From DATLAN01 sp035527455 (GTDB lineage: Bacteria; Planctomycetota; Planctomycetia; Pirellulales; Thermoguttaceae): DNA of 7,264 nucleotides. A program made the translations under genes and the position numbers. This document shows positions 1-5,924 of this stretch, piece by piece. The stretch is from positions 1 to 7,264 of the forward strand of contig DATLAN010000047.1 in the NCBI GenBank assembly GCA_035527455.1. The letters are read 5' to 3'. Numbering within the stretch: the stretch's first letter is position 1; each line of letters starts with the position of its first letter. A model generated the notes under the pieces. The model saw only the letters and a list, made by a program, of their open reading frames with translations. It did not search any database and was not told the origin of the DNA.

Positions 1-753
1 GGGATGCCAGAAGTCGGCGTTGACGGCGGTTCTCGATTCGACCTCCTGGGAAGGACACGAGACGTTGACGGCCACGGCGATCAGTTCGTCCGACGCGTCG
101 AAGAAGAACAGCGTGCCCACGTCGTGGTCCTCGTAGCCTTCGAGCTGTCGGAAGTCCGGCAGGTCGGTCCGGCCGTACATCTGCGCCCTTCCGTCGGCGT
201 ACACGGCGCGACGGTTGTAGGCCACCACGGCGTGGCCGAGTCCCCAGGCGACACTCCCGCGCCGGCGGCCGGTCCACGCGCGGACGATCGCCTCGGCGAC
301 ACGCTCGACCAGGAAACTCCGATACTTCTCCGCCGATATCACCCCATCCTCGGGAATCGCGTATTTCCCGGGCAACGTCACGGGGGCCGTGTGGGTGTGG
401 GTCGCATTGAGGAAGATCTTCGTCGTGTCCAACTCCGGCAGCCGTTGCTTGACTTGCTCGCGAACCAGGTTCAGAACGTCCGTGGTAATGTAGACCAGGT
501 CGCAAGAGACCATGATCGCCGCATCGAGCGATCGGTCGTCCTGTCGCGATTCCAACGCGACGACGTTGGCCGTGACGGGCGATTCGACCGTGCGGGCGAT
601 CCGCAGGTGAAACTGACCGGAAACGGCAACCGGCTCGTAGGGCGTGATATCGGTGACCGCCGTTCCCACAAGAAACTCGGCGCCGAAAGCCTCCGCCGAG
701 GACCCGATCAAACCCGCCAGGACGCAAATGGCCGTTACGATTCGTCTGGACAT
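1..753 (-). CDS. Neutral/alkaline ceramidase-like secreted hydrolase (partial, 3' end outside window)
   Basis: The first 251 codons are visible and the frame stays open to the window edge. Residues 1-24 form a signal peptide (basic MSRRI, hydrophobic core, Ala/Gly cleavage zone), so the enzyme should act outside the cytoplasm. The mature part starts FLVGTAVTDITPYEPVAVSG and carries NATHTHTAP (residues 116-124, His119/His121), the zinc-binding signature of the neutral ceramidase family. Further on are YNRRAVYADG (179-188) and VNADFWHP (244-251), typical of the family version found in planctomycetes. Family enzymes hydrolyse the amide bond of ceramide; in planctomycetes the true substrate is unknown. 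At the place where characterised enzymes have a second zinc His (PaCD 'AVHP'), this protein has Cys233 in NVSCPSQ. The ATG at 753 is preceded by GAAAGG (762-767) with 8-base spacing. It lies 89 bases downstream of the sulfatase on the same strand, so the two are probably co-transcribed. Family assignment is firm; substrate is not. Confidence 0.85.
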   Translation of the reverse strand, partial: MSRRIVTAICVLAGLIGSSAEAFGAEFLVGTAVTDITPYEPVAVSGQFHLRIARTVESPVTANVVALESRQDDRSLDAAIMVSCDLVYITTDVLNLVREQVKQRLPELDTTKIFLNATHTHTAPVTLPGKYAIPEDGVISAEKYRSFLVERVAEAIVRAWTGRRRGSVAWGLGHAVVAYNRRAVYADGRAQMYGRTDLPDFRQLEGYEDHDVGTLFFFDASDELIAVAVNVSCPSQEVESRTAVNADFWHP

Positions 754-842
754 GGCGTGTACCTTTCTTTTCCCAACGTTTCACAAAGGGTGTAGTTGAA
801 TTCGCAAGAATTCAGCAATGCCCGACACGAATACGTAGTCGA

Positions 843-2417
843 TCATTGCCCGCTTTCAGAATCTGGAGCGCCCTCATCTGCCTGTCCCGTCGCATCCTGC
901 CGAAACTGCTCCGTGCACTGCGTCCAACGCTCGGCCAGTTCGCGGACCTTCTCGGGATACTTGGCAGCCAGATCGTCCGATTCCGCACGATCGGTCCGCA
1001 GGTCGTAGAGTTCCCAAGTCCCGTCGCGGCCGGCAGAAACGAGCTTCCAGTCGCCGACCCGGATGGCCCGGTTGCCCGAGTGGTTCCAGTAGAGGAACTC
1101 GCGGGCAACGCTGCCGTCCTGTGCGAAGGCGGGCACGAGGCTCCGGCCGGGCAGCGGCGGGACGATGTCGCCCGGCCGTCGCTCGGGTGTCTGCCCACCG
1201 GCCAGTTCCAGGATCGTGGGCACCAGGTCGATCACGTGGCCCACGTCGCGGCGCAACTGCCCGCGGGCCGCGATGCCCTCCGGCCAGTGGACGATCAACG
1301 GCGTCGAGATGCCGCCCTCGTGGACCCAGATCTTGTGCCGGCGCAGCGGTGTGTTGGCCAGGTTCGACCAGCCCGGCTCGATGCACAGGTACGATCGCCA
1401 CGAACCGGGCGGGGCCTCGGCGTCGTGCCCATCGCCGCGCAAGACCCGTTCGGCGCTGGCGCCGTTGTCGCTGAGGAAAAAGATCACGGTACTCTCCAGC
1501 GCGTCCATGGCCCGAAGTTGATCCAGCACCCGGCCGATCTCGCGGTCCATGCGGTCGACCATCGCCGCGTGGATGGCCATCCGCACCTCCCAAGCCTGCT
1601 GCTCCTGCTGCGACAGATCGTTCCACGGCCGGGCGGCCGGATCCCGCGCCGACAGCCGGCAGTCGACGATGCCCAGCTCCTTCATCCGCTGCCACCGCTG
1701 CTGCCGCAGGACGTCCCACCCTTCCCGAAAACGGCCGCGATACCGATCGATGTCCTCCTGCAGCGCGTGCAGCGGGAAGTGGGGACACGTAAACGCCAGA
1801 TAATGAAAGAACGGCCGGTCGGCATGGGTCGCGGCGTGATCCTTCAGGCACCGCACCGCGTGATCCGCGATGGCGGTGGTGGCGTAGTAACCGCTGTCCG
1901 GCCGGACCGGCGGAAGAGGCTGATCGTCCTCGTAATGCACGCGCGGCGAGAAGAACCGATCCTGATCCTGGACCCAATACGACTTGTCGAACCCTTCCTC
2001 GACCGGCTTGCCGTCCACGTGCCATTTGCCCGAATGGTAGGACCGGTAGCCCAGAGGCTCGAGCATTTCCGGCAACAGGCGGGCCCACGAAGGTCGGTTG
2101 CCCACGGGCATTCCGGGCAGTGCATCGCGGCGGACCTGCTGGGCGTAGTAGCCGGTCAGGATCGAGCCCCGCGTGGGCCAGCACCGGGCCGTGTTGTAGA
2201 ACCGCGTGAACCGCAGCCCGCCTGCGGCCAGCCGCTCCAAATTCGGCGTGGCGATTTCGCCGCCATAACACCCGGCGTCCGAGAAACCCATGTCATCGGC
2301 CAGAATCACCAGGAAGTTCGGCCTGCGCGGGTCTTCGGCCGCTCGCGCGAAGCACACCCCCATCGCCACGAGGACGAAGGCCCCTAACCCCGCTTGTTTC
2401 AAGACGTTGCGTCGCAC
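843..2417 (-). CDS. Secreted arylsulfatase (sulfatase family S1, formylglycine-dependent)
   Basis: The product has 524 residues, a normal length for a bacterial arylsulfatase A-like enzyme. It hydrolyses sulfate esters, probably on polysaccharides or other sulfated organic compounds. Seen in order: a twin-arginine-type signal (RRNVLK at 2-7, hydrophobic segment 9-24, ARA-A cleavage zone); metal-binding Asp41-Asp42 in ILADDMGFSD; the sulfatase signature CWPTR (79-83), where Cys79 would be converted to formylglycine; HSGKWH (128-133) with the active-site Lys/His; SDNGAS (316-321) with metal ligands Asp317/Asn318; and RRHK with Lys362, then EGGISTPLIVHWP. All catalytic elements are present. The GTG at 2417 is chosen because GGGAGG (2426-2431) sits 8 bases upstream and the Tat motif begins right there. 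The longer in-frame ATG at 2504 would fall inside the predicted promoter and adds an unlikely N-terminus. It is the first gene of a probable operon with the ceramidase-like gene. Confidence 0.95.
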   Translation of the reverse strand: MRRNVLKQAGLGAFVLVAMGVCFARAAEDPRRPNFLVILADDMGFSDAGCYGGEIATPNLERLAAGGLRFTRFYNTARCWPTRGSILTGYYAQQVRRDALPGMPVGNRPSWARLLPEMLEPLGYRSYHSGKWHVDGKPVEEGFDKSYWVQDQDRFFSPRVHYEDDQPLPPVRPDSGYYATTAIADHAVRCLKDHAATHADRPFFHYLAFTCPHFPLHALQEDIDRYRGRFREGWDVLRQQRWQRMKELGIVDCRLSARDPAARPWNDLSQQEQQAWEVRMAIHAAMVDRMDREIGRVLDQLRAMDALESTVIFFLSDNGASAERVLRGDGHDAEAPPGSWRSYLCIEPGWSNLANTPLRRHKIWVHEGGISTPLIVHWPEGIAARGQLRRDVGHVIDLVPTILELAGGQTPERRPGDIVPPLPGRSLVPAFAQDGSVAREFLYWNHSGNRAIRVGDWKLVSAGRDGTWELYDLRTDRAESDDLAAKYPEKVRELAERWTQCTEQFRQDATGQADEGAPDSESGQ

Positions 2418-2475
2418 GTTTTCATCCTCCCGGCTTCGATTTCGTCCCCCCGAGGGAAACTCGCACACGTGGGTC

Positions 2476-2504
2476 ATCATAGCCGCGTCCCGCCCTGCGA
2501 GCAA
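2476..2504 (-). promoter_or_regulatory. Predicted sigma70-type promoter of the sulfatase operon
   Basis: Read on the minus strand, TTGCTC (2499-2504) and TATGAT (2476-2481) are separated by 17 bases. The -10 box matches the consensus at 5 of 6 positions and the -35 box at 3 of 6. Transcription would start near 2469, giving a leader of about 50 bases to the GTG at 2417. This is a motif-only prediction. Confidence 0.5.
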
Positions 2505-2848
2505 CTTGCAGGTGTTGGGGAGAATCCCATATCAGCCCCGACACTTTGCGTCAGCCGGACTGGACTTCGTTGACAGGGGGACGGCGCCTGGCCGACCGAC
2601 CCAGCCGTGCGAAGCCCTTCTTGACCGGAAGCACGCAGAGAAGCAGAGAAACCCAATGCGGTTCTCTCCGCGATGGTCGAGAAGAAAAAAAGCTTCTCAC
2701 TACCCGGCCTATCGGCACCGGTACGTGTTCGAGACCCACGTCGGCCAGAAAGCCACCAAACCTAGGGTGGTTAGGTAACTTAGGTTGCCCCTAGGGTTAT
2801 CATCCTTCTTCTTGGTGGACCCGGAGGATTGCCTTTTCGTGGGTCCCC
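2505..2848. other. Intergenic region with no supported gene
   Basis: No convincing coding region is seen between the sulfatase promoter and the tRNA promoter; the open frames here translate into arginine- and proline-rich sequence without family features. Two copies of CCTAGGG (2761-2767 and 2790-2796) form part of an imperfect inverted repeat. A 6-base stem, GGACCC (2817-2822) with GGGTCC (2841-2846), lies just before the tRNA promoter. No function can be assigned to either. Confidence 0.5.
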
Positions 2849-2876
2849 TTGTATTCCCGTCGGATGCGTTTAGAAT
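2849..2876 (+). promoter_or_regulatory. Predicted tRNA-Lys promoter
   Basis: TTGTAT (2849-2854) and TAGAAT (2871-2876) are separated by 16 bases. The -10 box matches consensus at 5 of 6 positions; the -35 box is weak. Transcription would start near 2883, about 20 bases before the mature tRNA 5' end, which is a plausible leader for RNase P processing. Confidence 0.45.
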
Positions 2877-2903
2877 TACGAGTTCGGTTTGTGCAAGCGA
2901 TCG

Positions 2904-2976
2904 GCCCCCTTAGCTCAACTGGCAGAGCATCTGACTCTTAATCAGAGGGTTGGAGGTTCAAGTCCTCCAGGGGGCA
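2904..2976 (+). tRNA. tRNA-Lys (anticodon CTT)
   Basis: A full cloverleaf of 73 bases can be drawn. The acceptor stem GCCCCCT (2904-2910) pairs perfectly with AGGGGGC (2969-2975), with discriminator A at 2976. The D stem is GCTC/GAGC. The anticodon stem TCTGA (2930-2934) pairs with TCAGA (2942-2946) around loop CTCTTAA, placing anticodon CTT at 2937-2939 to read AAG lysine codons. The T stem GGAGG/CCTCC (2952-2956 and 2964-2968) holds the loop TTCAAGT. The genomic sequence after the discriminator is CAC, so the 3' CCA is not encoded and must be added by nucleotidyltransferase. A terminator follows at once, so it is transcribed as a single tRNA unit. tRNA 3' ends are common landing sites for integrating elements, which matters for the genes downstream. 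Confidence 0.97.
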
Positions 2977-2981
2977 CACCT

Positions 2982-3019
2982 AAAGCCTTGCGTAGCAAAG
3001 AGTTACGCAAGGCTTTTTT
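2982..3019 (+). terminator. Intrinsic terminator of the tRNA-Lys unit
   Basis: A perfect 13-base-pair stem, AAAGCCTTGCGTA (2982-2994) with TACGCAAGGCTTT (3004-3016), encloses a 9-base loop and runs into a T tract ending at 3019. It starts five bases after the tRNA. Confidence 0.93.
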
Positions 3020-3046
3020 CGTCGCCAAACGGGGTATTCCAGGTCC

Positions 3047-3141
3047 GTGCTACGCCGGTGCTACGTTGCGAATCAATCGACCGACCCAAAGAATTCGGTC
3101 GGCTGTGGCACGGAAACGGTCCGGTGCTACGCGGTGCTACG
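3047..3141 (+). repeat. Paired GTGCTACG direct repeats flanking a small inverted repeat
   Basis: GTGCTACG occurs exactly at 3047-3054, 3058-3065, 3124-3131 and 3134-3141, that is, as two close pairs whose members start 11 and 10 bases apart. Between the pairs lies an inverted repeat, CGACCGA (3078-3084) with TCGGTCG (3095-3101), around a 10-base loop. The stretch is non-coding and begins about 30 bases after the tRNA terminator. The layout resembles paired protein-binding sites around a central palindrome, but no protein is identified. A role in integration next to the tRNA is only a hypothesis. Confidence 0.6.
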
Positions 3142-3150
3142 GTCCGGCGC

Positions 3151-3178
3151 AAAGAGAAGCCCGGCTGAAAACCGGGTT
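3151..3178 (-). terminator. Possible weak terminator of the M41-like peptidase gene
   Basis: On the minus strand, CCCGG (plus positions 3172-3176) pairs with CCGGG (3160-3164) around a 7-base loop and is followed by the pyrimidine-rich CTTCTCTTT. It starts about 40 bases after the stop codon at 3216. The stem is short and the T tract is interrupted, so function is uncertain. Confidence 0.3.
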
Positions 3179-3215
3179 AGGGGTGCCGCCGCTGGCCTGC
3201 AAACGGGTGGCAGAA

Positions 3216-3764
3216 TCAGTCGTCTTGTGAATAATAGCAGACCCCCTCGATGATACGCGTTGCTTCTGAACCTTCTATCCTTTGGACGCCATCAACAGGT
3301 TTTTTCGCCAGTAACGCCTTAGCCAAGGCCTCGATTGCCTTCGGAAGCTTATCCCACCCTCGGATAAGGTTTTCTGTTCTCTTCAGCAGCCAATCGCGGC
3401 AGAGCGTGGCTTCGTCATCGTCAGGCCTGTAACAGAGAGCCTGTGCGTCTGTCGTGGCTTTTTCCCAATCAGAACCAGATTTTGTCTGGGGTACCTTGCT
3501 TCGCAGTACTCGATGAGCAGCAATGCCCGCCAGATGCACCATGATTCCCTCCATGCAAGGAACCGTTTCTTTCAGCTCGTCGTGGCAGAAGCTCCCGGGC
3601 CCCTTTTTTTTCGGCGATGTTGCGCCACGCCTACCATCCTCCCTTTTGCTAACGTAGATCTCCGTGTACTCAATGCCCATGTCGAAGTGCCAAAACAGTA
3701 CAGCATGCGCCGCCTCATGTATGGCCGTCTCGTCCATCTCTTCTTTCGTGAACTGTCTGGACAT
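3216..3764 (-). CDS. Stand-alone M41-like (FtsH protease domain-type) zinc metallopeptidase
   Basis: The product has 182 residues with no signal peptide or membrane segment, so it is probably cytoplasmic. HEAAH (16-20) in AIHEAAHAVLFW matches the zinc-binding helix of peptidase family M41 (AYHEAGHAVVA in FtsH). Also as in M41, LAGIAAHRVL (78-87) corresponds to the LGGRAAEEL helix, and SDWEKATTDAQAL (98-110) corresponds to the helix containing the third zinc ligand, here Asp99. Catalytic Glu17 and ligands His16, His20 and Asp99 are therefore all present. There is no AAA+ ATPase and no transmembrane region, so unlike FtsH it cannot unfold substrates by itself. The ATG at 3764 is chosen because AAAGGAAGG (3768-3776) sits just upstream; an in-frame extension to 3935 would add 57 unconvincing residues. 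It is divergent from the SIR2-like gene. Function is unknown; a role in defence or regulated proteolysis is inferred from context only. Confidence 0.8.
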   Translation of the reverse strand: MSRQFTKEEMDETAIHEAAHAVLFWHFDMGIEYTEIYVSKREDGRRGATSPKKKGPGSFCHDELKETVPCMEGIMVHLAGIAAHRVLRSKVPQTKSGSDWEKATTDAQALCYRPDDDEATLCRDWLLKRTENLIRGWDKLPKAIEALAKALLAKKPVDGVQRIEGSEATRIIEGVCYYSQDD

Positions 3765-3913
3765 GGCCCTTCCTTTCTCGCGAGGCCCCGACCCGGCGGC
3801 CGGTTGCGAGTCCAGGACACCGGGAAGGTACAAATGCTCCATTGACGACCCCGATTCTCCCCATTCTCGGACCGTTACGCAAGAGCCGGGTCGGGTCTCT
3901 GGCGTGGGCCCCC

Positions 3914-3943
3914 TTGCGAACCATTGACCCCGCACCGTATAAT
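3914..3943 (+). promoter_or_regulatory. Predicted promoter of the SIR2-like gene
   Basis: TTGCGA (3914-3919) and a perfect TATAAT (3938-3943) are separated by 18 bases. Transcription would start near 3950 and give a leader of about 35 bases to the ATG at 3984. The box lies within the 219-base region shared with the divergent peptidase gene, so one regulator could affect both. Confidence 0.6.
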
Positions 3944-3983
3944 GCGAGTTTCTCGGTTCTGATTAGCAGAGTAGGGTGCTCGC

Positions 3984-5033
3984 ATGGAGAACGTCGTCTA
4001 TCTGCTTGGGGCTGGTTTTTCGGCGCCCTTTGGGTTGCCCGTCATGAGCAACTTCCTTGAAAAGTCGAAAGACCAGTACTATAGAGATCCGGAAACGTAT
4101 AGCCACTTCCTGGAAGTCATTAAGACCATCGACGAGATGGCGAAGATCAAGAACTACTACAACACCGATCTCCACAACATCGAAGAGATACTATCCATTC
4201 TGGAGATGCAGAGCTTATTGGCCGGCGGGGAGAAGCGGGACCTCTTCGTACGGTACATCGTGGACGTGATCGACTACCATACCCGCAAAATCACCGAGGT
4301 TCCCAGGGGGGCGGATGAATTGTTTAAGGCTCTGTTCGGAAACGATGCGCTGTGGCAATTGTGCGGGATCTTCGCCGCAGCACTTCTCGGATATCGCTTT
4401 TCAAGGAGCGGGAACGGGCCTTTGTGCCGAATCCGTGTGACAGTCGCGCAGAACAGAGAAACGCAGTACTCGGTCGTCACATTGAACTACGATACGGTAC
4501 TGGAAAGAATAATAAAGTTCATGCACGTGCAAATTGACACCGTCACATGCCCAAGCTTCTTCCGCAAGAAGTTTGAGGACGGTACGAAAGACGAACCGAA
4601 TCAGACACCACTGGCAAAGCTTCATGGCTGCGTAGAGGAAAAGAACATTGTCCCACCGACGTGGAACAAGGTCCTTCTGAAAGATAACAACCTGCTTTCC
4701 ACTTGGCGGACTGCGTCGGGACTACTCAGCCAAGCAAATTACATTCGCATCATTGGGTATTCGCTGCCTGTGAGCGATTCCTACATTAAGTACCTTTTGC
4801 GGTCAGCGATCATGGACTCTCGACACCTGAAGAGGATAGATGTAGTCTGTCTTGATCCTGGAGGAGATGTGAAACAACGCTTTGATAACTTCATCTGCTA
4901 TCCAAAGTATCGATTTAAGTCTGATACAACAGAGAACTATCTTTCGGCGTGCACTAGCCTCGATGGCGATAAATACGACACATACTCTGCTCAACTTGAT
5001 CCCAAGCACGATCAATATATGCTGGACGGTTAA
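3984..5033 (+). CDS. SIR2-like domain protein, putative NAD-degrading defence effector
   Basis: The product has 349 residues and appears complete. It opens with a Rossmann-type nucleotide-binding element, VVYLLGAGFSAPFGLP (4-19, GAGFS at 9-13). It continues with VVTLNYDTVLE (164-174), whose Asn168 sits in the conserved T-x-N-Y-D motif, then AKLHG (211-215) with the candidate catalytic His214, PPTWNK (224-229), and IIGYSLPVSD (256-265). These are hallmarks of the SIR2-like family (SIR2_2 type), whose members in phage-defence systems such as Thoeris and DSR hydrolyse NAD+ to abort infection; the Asn and His are the catalytic residues there. The protein lacks the Cys4 zinc module of deacetylase sirtuins. 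GTAGGG (3971-3976) is a modest ribosome binding site. The gene is visibly more AT-rich than the sulfatase region, suggesting horizontal acquisition. NADase activity is inferred, not shown. Confidence 0.85.
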   Translation: MENVVYLLGAGFSAPFGLPVMSNFLEKSKDQYYRDPETYSHFLEVIKTIDEMAKIKNYYNTDLHNIEEILSILEMQSLLAGGEKRDLFVRYIVDVIDYHTRKITEVPRGADELFKALFGNDALWQLCGIFAAALLGYRFSRSGNGPLCRIRVTVAQNRETQYSVVTLNYDTVLERIIKFMHVQIDTVTCPSFFRKKFEDGTKDEPNQTPLAKLHGCVEEKNIVPPTWNKVLLKDNNLLSTWRTASGLLSQANYIRIIGYSLPVSDSYIKYLLRSAIMDSRHLKRIDVVCLDPGGDVKQRFDNFICYPKYRFKSDTTENYLSACTSLDGDKYDTYSAQLDPKHDQYMLDG

Positions 5034-5170
5034 TAAGCGGATAGGCGGAGCAGGCGGCCGAGCAGAATCGAGATCACCACGTGCCCCAGGATCGCTTCCG
5101 ACGAGGTAGGTGGTGTGATTGGACCTTGGAGGCAAACGTCGCTTAGAATCGACATCTCGGCCTCGCGCGC

Positions 5171-5207
5171 AAAAAACCGGCCGCACGATGACAAGTCGGA
5201 CGGCCGG
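5171..5207 (-). terminator. Intrinsic terminator of the capsid-remnant gene
   Basis: On the minus strand, CCGGCCG (plus positions 5201-5207) pairs with CGGCCGG (5177-5183) around a 17-base loop and runs directly into six T residues (5171-5176). It begins 36 bases after the stop codon of the minus-strand capsid fragment. The loop is long but the stem is all G-C. Confidence 0.7.
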
Positions 5208-5242
5208 CACGCGGAGATCTCACTACGAGTGAGAACATGAAA

Positions 5243-5767
5243 CTATCTGCTTTCGAGCGCCACGGCCCAGGACAGGCTGTCGCCGCCGGACTTCGGCGTA
5301 TGAGCGCTGGCCCAGGTGGGCATACCATCGATGCGGATGATGCAACGGTAGCCGGTTTGATCCGACTGCCAGCCGACATGACGCGAAGACTCGACCGACA
5401 TTTCCTGCCGGATGCCGATGGCGTACTGGCTGAAATCGACCAGGATGATATCCCCGAGAGTCCCCAGGGCGGGCAGCTTTTCCGTGAACACGACGGGCCG
5501 TGTGAGAATCTGGAAAGAGCCGTTGTCGCTCGTCATCACCGGAATGTGAGCCCCCGACGTGCCGATGGTGATACTGAGTTGCGCGAGTTGCGGAATGGTC
5601 GTTCGACAATCCAAAACGAGTTCTCGGGACGGGCACGGCCGGGGTTGCGGCGGAAAGATGGCAAGCGTGGCCGACCAACCTCGGGTGCAAGCCGGCGTGA
5701 ACTGGCCCGAGCGGATGACGTGCAAGATGGTCGATTTGACGCGGGAAGCCACAACTCGCCGGACCAC
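5243..5767 (-). pseudogene. C-terminal fragment of an HK97-type phage major capsid protein
   Basis: The 174-codon frame encodes, from about residue 58 onward, the C-terminal part of a phage major capsid protein. It contains PQLAQLSITIGTSG (59-72), RPVVFTEKLPALG (90-102), DIILVDFSQYAIGIR (106-120), SSRHVGWQSDQTGYR (127-141) and GMPTWASAHTPKSGGDSLSW (148-167). This is the recognisable end of the HK97-fold capsid. Full-length relatives are roughly 300-400 residues, so the N-terminal half or more is missing. Residues 1-57 are not capsid-like overall, although WSATLAIFPPQ (31-41) resembles the segment just before PQLAQLS, hinting at a frameshift or internal rearrangement. The GTG at 5767 has an AGGAGG (5774-5779) six bases upstream, and a terminator follows the stop, so the remnant may still be expressed. 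No other structural phage gene is present. It probably marks a decayed prophage or gene-transfer unit. Confidence 0.72.
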
Positions 5768-5800
5768 CGCACCCCTCCTGGACGACTTCGCGCCCGATCG

Positions 5801-5829
5801 TTGACAACCCCGGGTTCGTACGCTAGGCT
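5801..5829 (+). promoter_or_regulatory. Predicted promoter of the SGNH hydrolase gene
   Basis: A perfect TTGACA (5801-5806) and TAGGCT (5824-5829) are separated by exactly 17 bases. Transcription would start near 5836, leaving a leader of about 90 bases to the ATG at 5925. It sits only about 20 bases upstream of the ribosome binding site of the oppositely oriented capsid fragment. Confidence 0.55.
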
Positions 5830-5924
5830 CAGGGCTGATTCATATTCCTATCCGTTATGCTTCGTCCCTTGGCGGCACTACGTCGGCGTCACCAGAGTAG
5901 TCGCAAGAAGAGAAAGGGTTAGTT

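Noticed and set aside
4..795. A 263-residue plus-strand open frame at the left edge
   Set aside because: It is the antisense shadow of the ceramidase-like gene; its protein is rich in Arg, Val and Asp with no family motif, while the minus strand has a signal peptide and the THTHTAP motif.
846..2387. A 513-residue plus-strand frame opposite the sulfatase
   Set aside because: It is a long antisense frame caused by GC-rich codon usage; the minus strand carries every sulfatase catalytic motif.
2418..2504. N-terminal extension of the sulfatase to the ATG at 2504
   Set aside because: The ATG lies inside the predicted -35 box. The GTG at 2417 has a strong ribosome binding site and begins a proper Tat signal peptide.
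2889..3230. A 113-residue plus-strand frame containing LAQLAEHLTLNQRVGGSSPP
   Set aside because: This is the well-known false translation of a tRNA gene, continued through the terminator and repeats.
3765..3935. N-terminal 57-residue extension of the M41-like peptidase
   Set aside because: The extension is Gly/Pro/Arg-rich, does not resemble the family and overlaps the SIR2 promoter region; the ATG at 3764 has a good ribosome binding site.
3921..3943. TTGACC (3924-3929) as the -35 box for the TATAAT of the SIR2 gene
   Set aside because: It is only 8 bases from the -10 box, far too close; TTGCGA at 3914-3919 gives a proper 18-base spacing.
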